Shown: piece after piece, positions 50,121 to 60,136 of the stretch
How the letters are laid out: every line of letters starts with the position of its first letter
Numbering within the stretch: position 1 is the first letter of the stretch
Source: Moesziomyces globuligerus
Taxonomy: Eukaryota; Basidiomycota; Ustilaginomycetes; Ustilaginales; Ustilaginaceae
NCBI GenBank assembly: GCA_030849465.1
Contig: JARVLF010000015.1
Location: 62,001-126,000 of the forward strand
Direction: 5' to 3'
DNA length: 64,000 nt
Translations under genes and position numbers: made by a program
The notes under the pieces: model-generated
Told to the model about the DNA's origin: nothing
Database searches by the model: none
The model's input: the letters and a program-made list of their open reading frames with translations, nothing else

Positions 50121-51926
50121 ATGTCGAACAACATCAAGCACGAGACCTCGTCGTCTCCCTCGGATGCCGTGTCCAATCCGGATCAGCACACGCTCCGCAA
50201 AACTCCCTTCCGTCTCCACACAACGCCTTTCCGCGACATTCTCGCCCACAAGTATGCAGGAGCCGGCACCAAGGAAGATCCTTACCTGGTAGAATGGCTT
50301 CCCAACGATGCGGAGAATCCGCAAAACTGGCCCGGCTACTACAAGTGGCTCCTCACCATCCAGGTCGCCATCGCCACCCTCTCCGTCGCCCTCGCTTCCA
50401 GTGCATACTCGGGCGCCGTCGACTCTTTGCAGGCGCAATTCCACCCGTCCAAGCAGATCATCCTCACCCTCGGCGTCTCTGTCTTCGTGCTCGGCTTCGC
50501 CTTCGGCCCGCTCTTCTGGGCGCCCTTCTCCGAAGTCGTCGGTAGACGCAACCTCCTCATCTTCACCTACGCCATCTTCACCATGTGGCAGGCCGTCTCC
50601 GTCGCTTCACCCAACATTGAATCCCTGATCGTCTTCCGATTCCTCGCGGGTTTCTTCGGCTCCAGTCCCCTGGTCAACACTGGCGGTGTCCTGGCCGACA
50701 TGTTCAACGCAAACCAGCGTGGCCTTGCCATGGCCATCTTCGCCAGTGCGCCCTTCCTCGGCCCTGCCCTCGGCCCTATCACCGGCGGCTTCCTCGGCGA
50801 GTCGGCCGGCTGGAAGTGGGTCATCGGCTTCCTCGCCATCTTCGCCGCGATCATCACCCTGCTGGGTGCCATCTCCATGCCCGAGACCTACGCCCCTGTC
50901 CTCCTCCGATGGCGTGCCCAGAAGCTCGCCGAGGTCACCGGTCACCACTACATCTGCAAGCTCGACAAGGGCCGCGACCTCCGCCTCAAGACCCAGTTCA
51001 AGGTCGCTCTCAGCCGTCCCTGGCTGCTGCTCTTCTACGAGCCCATCGTCTCCCTGCTGAGCGTCTACATCGCGGTGATCTACGGAGTTCTGTACAGCCT
51101 GTTCGGAGCGTTCCCAATTGTCTTCCAAAGGTACAGGGAATGGAGCCCAGGCATCGGCGGTCTCGCCTTCCTCGGCGTCCTGGTTGGCATGCTGATCGCG
51201 CTCGCCTACATCATCTTCTTCGAGAACCCGAGATACATCCGCATCGCCAACAAGTTCGGAGGCATCGCTCCACCCGAGACGCGTCTGGTCCCTGCCATGA
51301 TCGGTGCCGTTGCTATCGTCATTGGTCTCGGCATCTTTGCCGCCACTGACGACCCGAGCGTGCCGTGGATTGCGCCCATCATCGGAGGCGGTCCCTTCGG
51401 TCTCGGCATGGTCCTCATCTTCCTCTCGACCATGTCGTACCTCACCGACGCCTACCTCATCTACGCCGCTTCGGTGCTCGCCTCGAATAGCGTCATCCGT
51501 TCGCTCTTTGGATTCGCCTTCCCGCTCTTCACGCCAGACATGTACCGCATCGGCGGCAAGAACGGCATCCACTGGGGTCCGGCGATCGCAGGCCTCCTCG
51601 CGCTCATCTGCCTGCCCTTCCCCTTCATCTTCTACAAGTACGGCGCGCAGATCCGCGAGCGCTGCAAGTTCGCCTCCGAAGCCAAGACGATGCTCGAGCA
51701 GATGCAGGCCTCGTCCAAGGGCCAGGCTCCGGCTAAGCCTGCGAACGACGACGACGTCGACCTCGAGGGCGGCGCCAAGACCGCTCGCACCGACAGCAAC
51801 ACGGACAGCGCCAAGGCCGCTACCACCACGCGTCCTAGTCTCGACGTCGACCCATCGACCATGGCGCACACCCCGCAGGATGAGTCGCCGTCGGGCTCCG
51901 AGAGCTCGCATCGTGGCCCTCGCTGA
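50121..51926 (+). CDS. MFS transporter, DHA1 (drug:H+ antiporter-1 / polyamine) family
   Basis: A single exon of 601 residues from the ATG at 50121. A hydrophilic N-terminus of about 85 residues ends in the family entry motif WPNDAENPQNWPGYYKW-like (PQNWPGYYKWLLT). Twelve hydrophobic segments follow, with GPLFWAPFSEVVGRRNLLIF (motif A region), FRFLAGFFGSSPLVNTGGVL and FLGPALGPITGGFLGE (motif C, antiporter type). A 90-residue charged C-terminal tail ends in Ser/His. DHA1 members export drugs, polyamines or metabolites at the plasma membrane. Which substrate is exported here is not determinable. An extension upstream has no ATG. Good family call. Confidence 0.9.
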   Translation: MSNNIKHETSSSPSDAVSNPDQHTLRKTPFRLHTTPFRDILAHKYAGAGTKEDPYLVEWLPNDAENPQNWPGYYKWLLTIQVAIATLSVALASSAYSGAVDSLQAQFHPSKQIILTLGVSVFVLGFAFGPLFWAPFSEVVGRRNLLIFTYAIFTMWQAVSVASPNIESLIVFRFLAGFFGSSPLVNTGGVLADMFNANQRGLAMAIFASAPFLGPALGPITGGFLGESAGWKWVIGFLAIFAAIITLLGAISMPETYAPVLLRWRAQKLAEVTGHHYICKLDKGRDLRLKTQFKVALSRPWLLLFYEPIVSLLSVYIAVIYGVLYSLFGAFPIVFQRYREWSPGIGGLAFLGVLVGMLIALAYIIFFENPRYIRIANKFGGIAPPETRLVPAMIGAVAIVIGLGIFAATDDPSVPWIAPIIGGGPFGLGMVLIFLSTMSYLTDAYLIYAASVLASNSVIRSLFGFAFPLFTPDMYRIGGKNGIHWGPAIAGLLALICLPFPFIFYKYGAQIRERCKFASEAKTMLEQMQASSKGQAPAKPANDDDVDLEGGAKTARTDSNTDSAKAATTTRPSLDVDPSTMAHTPQDESPSGSESSHRGPR

Positions 51927-52354
51927 GCTACCAGCCGTATCCTGCCAAAACTTCTGCACAGCATTATCAAGCACATACCACGCACGTAGACCTTCATACT
52001 TGTACACTTAGCATATCATGCACACCAGCAATCTGCACGCATCCTGATCATCTGGAGTTGATCGAGTGACGAGCACTGTGAGGGGTGGTAGCGCAACCCG
52101 GCAATGTGCGGAAGAACTAGCCGCGGTCAGGGCGAATTAGGTAACCGCGCCTGGTTGGGTTTGCTTTCATCATCACTGGCTCAAGGGAATTTACGGCAGC
52201 TCGGAGCGGTGGGAGAATTGCAACTCCAGGTGGAGCGTCATGAAGGTGGAGCACTTCCGAAAGCCGAGGAAGGGCCCACTTACCTTGCCTCGTGAAGGTC
52301 GGGTTGGCTTTTCCCGCTCACCTATCTTGTCCTGCAGACAATTTGGTCTACACG
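51927..52354. other. Intergenic region, DHA1 3' / SDH5 promoter
   Basis: 428 bp between two plus-strand genes; nothing else seen. Confidence 0.5.
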
Positions 52355-53153
52355 ATGACGATTCGAAGCATGAACACGGTGTTGCGACGCACTATCGCGG
52401 CTTCTCCGCTGCACGCTTCGCGACTCGCCCGTGCGGGTGCGCCGCGAGCTTCGCTGTCGACCTCTGCGGTTCGCTGGTCGTCGTCGCGACCCGACGTGCC
52501 GAACCCTGCACACACCGACCAGGGCTCCACAGGTCCTGGTCAGAAGCAGGCGAATGCCACAGGACCTTCCGGACGCGCTCCCGATGCGAAGCTCTCCGAC
52601 CCGTATCCGCTTCCGTTCTCGCCCGACATTGTCGATCTGAACAACGCAGACTCCGGCCCCGAGTCCGGACCCGAGTCCAAGTGGGCGGGACTCAATCTCG
52701 CCTCGGAACGCCAGACGTTGGACGGCGTAGATGCTCCCATGAGGGTGCCTGGAAGGGACACCGAAGAGCGCGACACCAAGATCGCTAGACTCGTCTACCA
52801 GTGTCGCAAGCGAGGCACGCTCGAGACGGACCTGCTCCTTGCAACGTTCGCCAAGAAGGAGCTCAAAAAACTGCCCAACGAAGAGCTCGACGAATTCGAT
52901 CGTGTAAGTCGCCGCTCAAGCCAGGACGATGATGAGATTCCGTTCAGAGTAAAGTGCTAATCCGCCATTCGCTCTCGCCTTGTTACAGTTGCTCGACGAG
53001 CCGGATTGGGACATCTTCTACTGGTGCACGCTGCGCAAGCCCATCCCCGAACGCTGGCACGAGTCCTTCCACACGGAAGGCAAGCTTGGATGGAGACTCA
53101 TTCGCCACACCAAAAACGAGGAAAAGGCTGTCCGCTGGATGCCTGAGCTCTGA
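52355..53153 (+). CDS. SDH5: Succinate dehydrogenase assembly factor 2 (Sdh5/SDHAF2)
   Basis: Two exons, 52355-52903 and 52989-53153 (85-nt intron gtaagt...cag), encode 237 residues. The N-terminus is a mitochondrial presequence ([20 protein letters not shown]). The Sdh5 domain is present: [33 protein letters not shown], then after the splice [20 protein letters not shown]. Sdh5 inserts FAD covalently into the Sdh1 flavoprotein in the matrix. A Pro/Ser/Gly-rich stretch of about 90 residues lies between presequence and domain, longer than in yeast. The upstream in-frame ATG at 52292 would hide the presequence and is not preferred. Identification is secure. Confidence 0.94.
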
Positions 53154-53610
53154 TTCCCACAGCCTCGCAGTCACCACACAATCACTTTTTTTTTGCGAGA
53201 TGCTCTTCAATGCTCTTCAATTGGGGAACTTGAGCACGATCGTGTTGCTTGTGGAGTCTGCTAAAGAGCACACGGACCGAGCTGAGGGCGGACAGTGGAA
53301 CACGTGCATTTTGCATCTGTTGCTGTGACATCGTCGTAGTAAGGGCCGCTAGTACAGGGTCGTGACGCGCATGTGTGGGCCGCGGAAAGCGATGCAGGTC
53401 GAGCAATCGCATAGAAAGCGTCAAGTTCTTTTTTGTTGCCGCCTTAGCAAAAGGTGCGCGCGGCAATGGTTGCGTCCCTTGCGATTCGGAGAAGCGGATG
53501 CGGGCGAAAGAGCCAAAGCTCTGGGGGTATCATGCTGCACTGGCGACCGGCACTCGCGTGACGGGTCCAAGTGGCAGCTATCGGGTACGGACAAGCTGAT
53601 GCTGCAAACG
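53154..53610. other. Convergent 3' region SDH5 / YCII gene
   Basis: 457 bp between convergent stop codons, with an imperfect direct duplication TGCTCTTCAA at about 53200-53219 and a T9 run. No gene seen. Confidence 0.5.
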
Positions 53611-54285
53611 TTACTTGCCAGCCGGGGCCAGGTTCTGGTGCATGCTGCGCAGAGCTCCGAGGGTGACCATCTTCGGGCCCTTGCCTGCCGCCAGATCCTG
53701 CCTCAGTTGGCCGAGCGTTGCGTTGGACCTGTCCGCTGCGGCGCGCGTGTCGTTCTCGGCGGCTGCCTGATCGGCGTTTGCCTCAGCCGCGTTGGCATTA
53801 ACGAGGGGCGCCTGGAGGAAAGGATAGATCTTGAGCTTCTCGACGTCCCAGACATTGCCCTGGACGTACTCGTCCTGCATGACGCGGGTGCGAACATCCT
53901 CGATGCTCTCCCCAAGCACGACGAGCACGCTACCGCCCATGTGGGGACCGGGGCCGAGTTCCTCGTCAATCTGGTTAAAGTCCTTGCGAAGCAGAGCGCC
54001 GCCGAGCTCGATGCGGCCGGCGCGTTTGCCGTTTCGGGCCTGCTCGAGGTGACGCTCGCGGACCTCGAAGCGACGAGCGTTGGCACCGGCGTCAGAGAAG
54101 TCCTCGGCGACGACCAGATAGCGGTTGAGGCGAGGCGCCGAGGGGCGGTCGGCCCACGGACCGGCCGTTTCGGTCCCGTTGGCTGCAGCTGCGAAACGGG
54201 ACACAGCGGCAGTGGAGAATCGTCGACCGGCAACGGCGACGCGCTGTCGCAACAGCGCGGATGCAGAGGAAGAAGCTGCCGACAT
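53611..54285 (-). CDS. YCII-domain protein, probably mitochondrial
   Basis: A single exon of 224 residues from the ATG at 54285. The first about 45 residues are Ser/Ala/Arg-rich (MSAASSSASALLRQRVAVAG), as in a mitochondrial presequence. The YCII fold follows: RYLVVAEDFSDAGANARRFE, VRERHLEQA with the family His, GGALLRKD, and GSVLVVLGESIEDVRTRV, then KLKIYPFLQAP. After the domain is an Ala/Asp-rich helix and the tail ends in PAGK. YCII proteins are small ferredoxin-like folds of uncertain activity, found as single-domain enzymes in many fungi. A TATATA sequence at 54347-54353 lies about 65 bp upstream of the start. Function inferred only at domain level. Confidence 0.85.
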   Translation of the reverse strand: MSAASSSASALLRQRVAVAGRRFSTAAVSRFAAAANGTETAGPWADRPSAPRLNRYLVVAEDFSDAGANARRFEVRERHLEQARNGKRAGRIELGGALLRKDFNQIDEELGPGPHMGGSVLVVLGESIEDVRTRVMQDEYVQGNVWDVEKLKIYPFLQAPLVNANAAEANADQAAAENDTRAAADRSNATLGQLRQDLAAGKGPKMVTLGALRSMHQNLAPAGK

Positions 54286-55115
54286 GTTGATCGTGATAGT
54301 TGGGAGGTATAGAGAGACTGCAAAGTTTACGCTCACAGATGTGGGGATATATAGAGGAGGTCTGAAGGCGCCAAGCGCGGCAATCGATGTCCTCGGGCCG
54401 TCCGACTGCGGTGGCTACTGTGGTGTGAAAAGAAAGCCGACGCTGGCAGGAGCAGGCAAAATCCGAGTCTCCGCGGGTGGAGAAGAATCGCTAACGAGGC
54501 GTGGCGGAGAGTGGAAAAAGTTGGCCACGGAGGTCAATCGGGGCACGGGAGAGTGGCTGAGAGCGCTGCTGATTGGCGCACCAGGCTGACTGAGCGGGGG
54601 TGGGAATTCGGCTCCACCGCTGCAGGTTCGCTCCCACACGCGCCCTGGCTTCGTGCCTGTCAACGCGCTCCGTCCAGATGTGGGGCACAAGTCGCGCACC
54701 TAACGGTCGGGAACCGACTGTCCCACCCCAACCGAGAGCGGATTGGCTCACCACGCCCGCCGAGATAAGGTCATCGGCCTATCCGCTCCACACACCATCC
54801 GCACTCGAATCACGACATTTTCCCCAGCCCACATGCCACTCGCACTCTTCCCGACCGGCGTCTCCACATTTTCAGGCCAACCTTGTTGCAACTTAGTCTG
54901 GGATGGACATCGCCGAGCGCACCTCCACTAAATTAGCCGCACTGCTCCGCACCCTTAGCCGCTAAGTGACGGACTGACGTTCGCTGCTCCTTCGCCGCGG
55001 TGGTCAGTCTCCGCGGGATCGCTCACTCGCACGCTACACGCTCGCTCCGAGGCGGTCTTGGCGAATATCAGGTACATGTTGCATTTCAAACGAGCCAACG
55101 AATAGGAAGCGGCGC
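54286..55115. other. Intergenic region between YCII and Rieske-AIF genes
   Basis: 830 bp between two minus-strand genes; apart from the YCII TATA element nothing is recognised. Confidence 0.5.
54347..54353 (-). promoter_or_regulatory. TATA box of YCII gene
   Basis: TATATAT on the minus strand, about 65 bp upstream of the YCII start codon; one of the better-placed TATA elements in the window. Confidence 0.45.
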
Positions 55116-56894
55116 TCAGATCTTGGCCGAGATGGAGGCGAGGTCGAGCGAGAGAGGATCCTTGCCGCCCTTGATTTCGGAGAGCGTGGGCATGGAGCCG
55201 CAGCGCAGCAGCTCGCTGCACTGCACCATGAGCGGGTCGACACCCATGGTCGCCACGGCCACGACCTCGTCGCCCTTTGCGTAGTACGCGGCGAACTTGA
55301 GCTCCTCGGGCTTGCCATCGACGTGCACCGTGTCGAACTGCGGGCCGCCGCTGCCGCAGTAGCGCAGCTGCGAGCCGAGCGCCGACCAGAAGATGGCTAC
55401 CTTGTCATAGTCGGTCTCGCTACCGGCCAGCGTCTTGGCCACCGCGCGGCCCTGGTTGGAAGCCACGTTCCAGTGCTCGATGCGGCTGTGTGCAGAGGCA
55501 CGCGTGGGAGCAGCAGCAATGTCGCCGATCGCAAAGATGTCGCGCTCGCCCTCGACGCGCAGCTTCGAATCGACCGCGATGCCGCCGTCCTTCTCGAGCG
55601 TGAAGCCCGACTCCTTGAGGAAGTTGGTAGCCGGAGCCACACCCACACCAAGGATCACTACATCCGCAGCGAGCGACTCCTCCTTGCCCTCGCTGTTCTT
55701 GATGACCACCGCCTTGGGACCTGAGCCGCTCTCGCCATCGATACGCGAGACGCCCGCCTCCATGTAGAACTTGAGGCCGTTCTTGACCTGCGCCTGCATG
55801 AGACCGCGCCCCACCTCTTCGCCCAGCACGCGCTCGAACGGCACCTTCTCCATGCCCACCACCGACACGTTGGCGCGCTTCGTAAGCGCAATCGCTGCCT
55901 CCATGCCGATGAAGCTCGATCCGATCACAACGACGTTCTTCTTCTTCGAGTCTTCTCCGTCCTCATTGCCGACCGCCTCGTTGATCGCCTTGGTGTCGCT
56001 CACCTGCCTGAGCACGAGCACGTTGGGCAGGTCGGCGCCAGGGATGGGGATGCGCTTGGGCGTGCCGCCCGTGGCGAGCACCAGGCTCTCGTACTCGAGC
56101 TTGCGACCGTTGTCGAGCGTGATCGCCTTGGCCTTGGCATCGACCGCAGTGACGGTGGCGTTCTCGAGCTCGACACCGAGCACGTTGTTGAGGTGCGCCT
56201 TGCTGCGCCACGTCACCTTGTCGGCGTCGGCGATGAGCGCCTTGCTGAGCTTGGTGCGGTCGATGATGGCCTGCTCGTTCGAGACAATGGTGATGGTGCC
56301 CTGGAAGCCGCTCTTGCGCAGCTCCTCGACGCAGTTGATGGCTCCGGCACCGCCGCCGACCACGACGACGCCCTTGCCCTTGGAGATGCTCTGAACGCCG
56401 CCCTTGCAGCTGGGTGCGACACCGGGCTTGCCTTTGAGCTTCTCAGGGTCGGCAGTGACGAAGAGGTCGTCGCCCTCGACCTCGAGCTTGAGGCTGAGGA
56501 TGCTGTCTAGCGCAGGCGCGTCCTCGATCTCGCCGTTCTTGGCGTGGAAGCAGGCGCCGTGCCAGGGGCAAATGATGCGTCCATCGCCCGTGAGGACACC
56601 GTTGGCCAGGGGAGCTCCGTAGTGGGTGCACTTGGATGACGTCGCGTGGAGCTGGCCCTTGACGTTGGAGACGAGCACCTTGACGGCGTCGTCGCCCTCG
56701 CCAGCGAAGGTGAACTCCTTCATCTTGCCTTGCGCCACCTCCTTGGCGCTGCCGACACGGACGCGTTGTTCAGACATGTTGATGATTGATGAGGTGAAGG
56801 TCGCAATCGGGTACGAAGGCGCGAGGCGATTGAGAGTCAAGTGCGAAGGGCGAGCCGTGCGGATCAGTAGAGCAGGCTGGCGAAACAGAAGCAT
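55116..56894 (-). CDS. Rieske-ferredoxin reductase fusion, AIFM3-like oxidoreductase
   Basis: A single exon of 592 residues from the ATG at 56894. A presequence-like N-terminus (MLLFRQPALLIRTARPSHLT) precedes a second Met (MSEQRVRVG), so two forms are possible. The Rieske domain shows KCTHYGAPLANG and ICPWHGACFHAKNGEI, i.e. Cys-x-His and Cys-x2-His ligands to a [2Fe-2S] cluster. Then comes a pyridine-nucleotide-disulphide reductase module: GVVVVGGGAGAINCVEELRK (FAD), NVVVIGSSFIGMEAAIALTK (NAD(P)H) and DIFAIGDIAAAP. The C-terminal AIF-like segment completes the AIFM3 layout. Such proteins transfer electrons from NAD(P)H, with roles in mitochondrial redox or cell death; the fungal partner is unknown. 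Domain assignment is secure. Confidence 0.93.
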   Translation of the reverse strand: MLLFRQPALLIRTARPSHLTLNRLAPSYPIATFTSSIINMSEQRVRVGSAKEVAQGKMKEFTFAGEGDDAVKVLVSNVKGQLHATSSKCTHYGAPLANGVLTGDGRIICPWHGACFHAKNGEIEDAPALDSILSLKLEVEGDDLFVTADPEKLKGKPGVAPSCKGGVQSISKGKGVVVVGGGAGAINCVEELRKSGFQGTITIVSNEQAIIDRTKLSKALIADADKVTWRSKAHLNNVLGVELENATVTAVDAKAKAITLDNGRKLEYESLVLATGGTPKRIPIPGADLPNVLVLRQVSDTKAINEAVGNEDGEDSKKKNVVVIGSSFIGMEAAIALTKRANVSVVGMEKVPFERVLGEEVGRGLMQAQVKNGLKFYMEAGVSRIDGESGSGPKAVVIKNSEGKEESLAADVVILGVGVAPATNFLKESGFTLEKDGGIAVDSKLRVEGERDIFAIGDIAAAPTRASAHSRIEHWNVASNQGRAVAKTLAGSETDYDKVAIFWSALGSQLRYCGSGGPQFDTVHVDGKPEELKFAAYYAKGDEVVAVATMGVDPLMVQCSELLRCGSMPTLSEIKGGKDPLSLDLASISAKI

Positions 56895-57758
56895 CAAAAG
56901 GCGAGGCTCGGTCAGGACGATGGAGCGCTGGCGACAGGTCTAGGGATGCGGATGTAAGAAGGAGAGGAGATGAGCAAGCTAGCAGGTGACATGTGTCTTG
57001 TACCTATGACAGGCTGTCGCTGCTGACGACCAAAAAAGTGGACCCTCCGCAGTGGGGGTGCTCGCGTAATCTGGTGCTGCTGCGTCGATCGCAGGAAGAG
57101 CGTCCTGCATATCCCAGACCGACTCGACTCGTCCATAACTTAGCGCGCAAGCCTCTTTCACTGGATGGATTCACCGCCGTTGTTGCGCGGTGATTCGCAA
57201 GGCACTGCCGGGTCAAGCATCTCGCGGGACCTCAAAGCTCAGTCATCCCTCCTCAGGAAGTGTAAGCAGGCGCCGTGTTGCTGTGCCGTGCTTGCTGTTC
57301 TGATGACGCAGAAGCGGCAGCCATGCATGACTGACGGCCACGCTCATCCTGGCCCACGTTGGCAGCGTGCATCGGCGCCATCACAACACCCAGCCGAAGG
57401 GGATCGTGATGTGGAGGAATGCGCTCCGTCTGAGCCAATCGTTGAGCTCGAGTTTGACGTTCAAATTCAGTATTTGGCGCTAAAATGTAAGCTCGCTAGA
57501 CCGAACATAACTCTTCCTTGCGCGGCGCTCGGTGAGGGATTTGCCCGAAGCAACGCCGCCAAGCATGATAGACTGCAAGCTGGTCCGACAGACCCTGGCC
57601 CGCACGCCTTTCCGGTTCCCCCGCGTTGTTGCATGGCCGAGCGTCAACTTGCGCTTCTTCTCCGCAGTCCCGACCTCGTTCTGCTTCTATAAGTGCGCGG
57701 TCAGCCGTATCGCTCTTGTTGTCTCCACGCATCACCCGACCACTCGCTCTCTCAGACA
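56895..57758. other. Divergent intergenic region
   Basis: 864 bp between the Rieske-AIF start and the transaldolase-like start. A TATAAG element lies at about 57688. No gene supported. Confidence 0.5.
57688..57693 (+). promoter_or_regulatory. TATA box of transaldolase-like gene
   Basis: TATAAG about 70 bp upstream of the start codon at 57759. Confidence 0.45.
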
Positions 57759-59117
57759 ATGACGATCCAACAGCCTGTCGAGATGGTGCACCTCGCCTCG
57801 TCGCTTCTCGCCGAGGTCGGGCGGCACTCGACGGTGGACATCGACAACAACCAAGCCTCGGTCGGCCTGCAGCACAATCTGGCACGACGTCGCATGCAGG
57901 AGCTCATCGAAGCCGAAGGGGCTCGCCGGGGCGAGGCGCAGGAGCAGGTGCGCAGCGAGTTCGACTCGCTCTTCACAGACATGACCTCGAACCAGATCAT
58001 CGTGGCAGCGACCTTCAAGGACCTTGCATCGGTGGAGCCCGCTCAGGCGCAGAAGCTGCTCCAGACCTGCCTCTCTACCGCCAAGCAGCTGCTCACCGGT
58101 CAGTACGACGGTAGTCAGCTGGAACCAGCCTGGGTCGAACGACTCTCAGTCGGTAGTACCGGCTTGACCGACACAGAGACCGTGCAGGAGCGGGCGCAGC
58201 AGCTTGCCTCCGACGTACTCACAGTGCACTTTGGCCTGCAGATGCTGCCGAACCTCTTGGTCGAGGGCAACGTGCATGCGCAGACGCTCACATCCAAGGC
58301 GTATGATCTTCACGCCACCGTTCGACACGCACGTCGCTTCGTCGCGCTGTACGACCTCATGTCGGGCGGAAGCGTTGGCAGCGACCGTGTCTGCATCAAG
58401 ATCCCCACCACCGTTCCGGGCCTGCAGGCCATGCGCTACCTCTCGTCCGGCGGCGAGCTGGATGAGTTTGATGTCGGAGGACCGCTGAGTGAAGGGCGCA
58501 TCCAGGTACTGGCCACGACGATCTTTGCCGTCGAGCAGGGTCTGGCGGCCGCGCAGGCTGCGGGCGCGCTGTACACGGCCCCGTACATCAACGCGCTCGC
58601 CGCGCACTTCTTCGGCGTCGAGCATCCGACTGATGAAGAGCGTGCAAAGGCGCTGGATGCAGGGAAGCGGTCGGTGGACGAGACGATCGTGCCGCTTCAG
58701 CGGTGTCTGTTGCGGCTGCGTGCCGATCATGCGCAGATCAAGACGCAGGTTATGGCAGCGTCGTTCTTGGGCATCGATGAGGCGGTCGCGCTGTGCGGTC
58801 TCGATCACATGACGCTCGGCGCAGGTATCCTGGAAGGACTCGCCACGACCGAACTGTCGCCCGCGTATGCAGACGCGACGCAGCACGCCCGCAGTCGATT
58901 CATCCCGGCTTCGGACGCCGAGTTGGAACAGTATGGAGCCGTGCTCGCCACTGAAGAGGGAGACAAGCTAGGATGCGGAGGCTGGCTCCACCCGGGCTCG
59001 CGCTCCCTCGCGCGCCTCAATGCCGCCCTCACCGAGGACGAACGGTGCCGCTTCATGCTCGCCGATGCTCTCGCGCGCTTCACCGGATCCGAAGTCGAGC
59101 TGCGAAACCTGTTCTGA
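57759..59117 (+). CDS. Transaldolase-like aldolase
   Basis: A single exon of 452 residues. The central barrel shows transaldolase-family strands: an early STVDIDNNQASVG region, DRVCIKIPTTVPGLQAMRYL with Lys214 in the position of the Schiff-base lysine, and IQVLATTIFAVEQGLAAAQA followed by GALYTAPYINALA. TSNQIIVA near residue 85 corresponds to the conserved TSNP-type loop. The protein is longer than canonical transaldolase (about 330 residues) and diverges around the catalytic Asp, so it is probably a transaldolase/fructose-6-phosphate-aldolase-like enzyme and not the housekeeping Tal1. Substrate unknown. It converges with the next gene with only 74 bp between stops. Confidence 0.8.
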   Translation: MTIQQPVEMVHLASSLLAEVGRHSTVDIDNNQASVGLQHNLARRRMQELIEAEGARRGEAQEQVRSEFDSLFTDMTSNQIIVAATFKDLASVEPAQAQKLLQTCLSTAKQLLTGQYDGSQLEPAWVERLSVGSTGLTDTETVQERAQQLASDVLTVHFGLQMLPNLLVEGNVHAQTLTSKAYDLHATVRHARRFVALYDLMSGGSVGSDRVCIKIPTTVPGLQAMRYLSSGGELDEFDVGGPLSEGRIQVLATTIFAVEQGLAAAQAAGALYTAPYINALAAHFFGVEHPTDEERAKALDAGKRSVDETIVPLQRCLLRLRADHAQIKTQVMAASFLGIDEAVALCGLDHMTLGAGILEGLATTELSPAYADATQHARSRFIPASDAELEQYGAVLATEEGDKLGCGGWLHPGSRSLARLNAALTEDERCRFMLADALARFTGSEVELRNLF

Positions 59118-59191
59118 GCACCACGGTCTCGACAACTTGTAGATAGGGTATCATGCAACGGATTACAATGAGTCAGGAGAAGTTAGCTGTG

Positions 59192-60136
59192 CTACCAGAA
59201 GCCATCGTCGCCTTTGAGTGTGCGCATCCAGAAGCCGTCTTTCTTCTTCTCTTGCTGTCTGCCTTCGGCCTGCAGCACAGGAGCACCTCCAGGCCCGGCA
59301 GCTGCTGCAGTGGCCGACCCGACGGCCATGGACACGGACGTGCCTGGCGCCGGATTGAGCTTAGCAGCATCCTCGGTATCGTCAAGGTCATCATCGGCAT
59401 CCTTGGAGGCGGGCACAGGGTCCGCACCGTCCTGATTGCCGACAGCGACGGTCTTGCCCGTCTCGTCGACGAGCGTGAAGGGAACTGTCGTGTCGGTCTC
59501 GATGACGAGAAGACCGTTCTCGAGGGCCGCGTTGGGCCCACCGGTGATGCGGATCGTCCGGTCCCGATCAATGTACCATCCTGCCGAGCTCACCACGCTT
59601 CCTTGGAGCAGCTTCTTCAAGGCTGACTTGGACGATTCCGCCGCCTTATCCTTCAGCTGCTGCTCGACCGGCTTGGTCTTGCCATTCGCCCCCTTGGCCC
59701 CCGCCAGCGCTCCACCTCCGATTCCCACGATTTGCCCGACCTTGGCGACGGTCTGACCTTTGGAGGCCAGCTTCAGCAGGCGCTTCGCCGTGGGCGTGTG
59801 CGCGGCGACCGTAGCCGAGATGCGTGCCGCAACGGCCGAGATCGCAGCCGCCGTTCCACCCGCAGCGGCACTAGCGCCTGCAAAGTAGATCGCCCCGGCG
59901 CCTAGGGACAGGGCGCCAATGGTGATGGCCGCAATAGGCGCGTAGGTTTGGAACTTGTCGTATCCGTTGTCGCCACGGTCAATGCGAGCCTGGATGGTGA
60001 ACCAGACTCGACCCGTATGCATGGTGGCGCTGCCGCCGTTGGGCGGTACCGAGTTGGCATAGTGCAAAGGCGACACCTGCTTGAGGCAGATGTTTAGTGG
60101 CACCTGCGAGTCGTTGATGATGGTGACTTTCGGCAT
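59192..60136 (-). CDS. Basidiomycete protein of unknown function with Gly/Ala-rich hydrophobic core
   Basis: A single exon of 314 residues from the ATG at 60136. Residues 1-55 look like a beta-rich module (MPKVTIINDSQVPLNICLKQ, GRVWFTIQARID). Residues 66-135 are Gly/Ala/Ile-rich with repeated small residues (IAAITIGALSLGAGAIYFAG, VGQIVGIGGGALAGAKGA), resembling paired glycine-zipper helices. Residues 160-230 are again beta-like (AGWYIDRDRTIRITGG, NGLLVIETDTTVPFTLVDET). An acidic, Ala/Pro-rich tail follows and the end carries a basic KKKDGFW-type segment; the final residues repeat GDDGFW. I do not recognise a named domain; the N-terminal pattern recalls an uncharacterised family common in basidiomycetes. 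A membrane-inserting role is possible but unproven. Confidence 0.7.
   Translation of the reverse strand: MPKVTIINDSQVPLNICLKQVSPLHYANSVPPNGGSATMHTGRVWFTIQARIDRGDNGYDKFQTYAPIAAITIGALSLGAGAIYFAGASAAAGGTAAAISAVAARISATVAAHTPTAKRLLKLASKGQTVAKVGQIVGIGGGALAGAKGANGKTKPVEQQLKDKAAESSKSALKKLLQGSVVSSAGWYIDRDRTIRITGGPNAALENGLLVIETDTTVPFTLVDETGKTVAVGNQDGADPVPASKDADDDLDDTEDAAKLNPAPGTSVSMAVGSATAAAAGPGGAPVLQAEGRQQEKKKDGFWMRTLKGDDGFW

Noticed and set aside
50607..52007. Minus-strand open frame over the DHA1 transporter
   Set aside because: Antisense shadow; Asp/Glu/Gly-rich and without domain.
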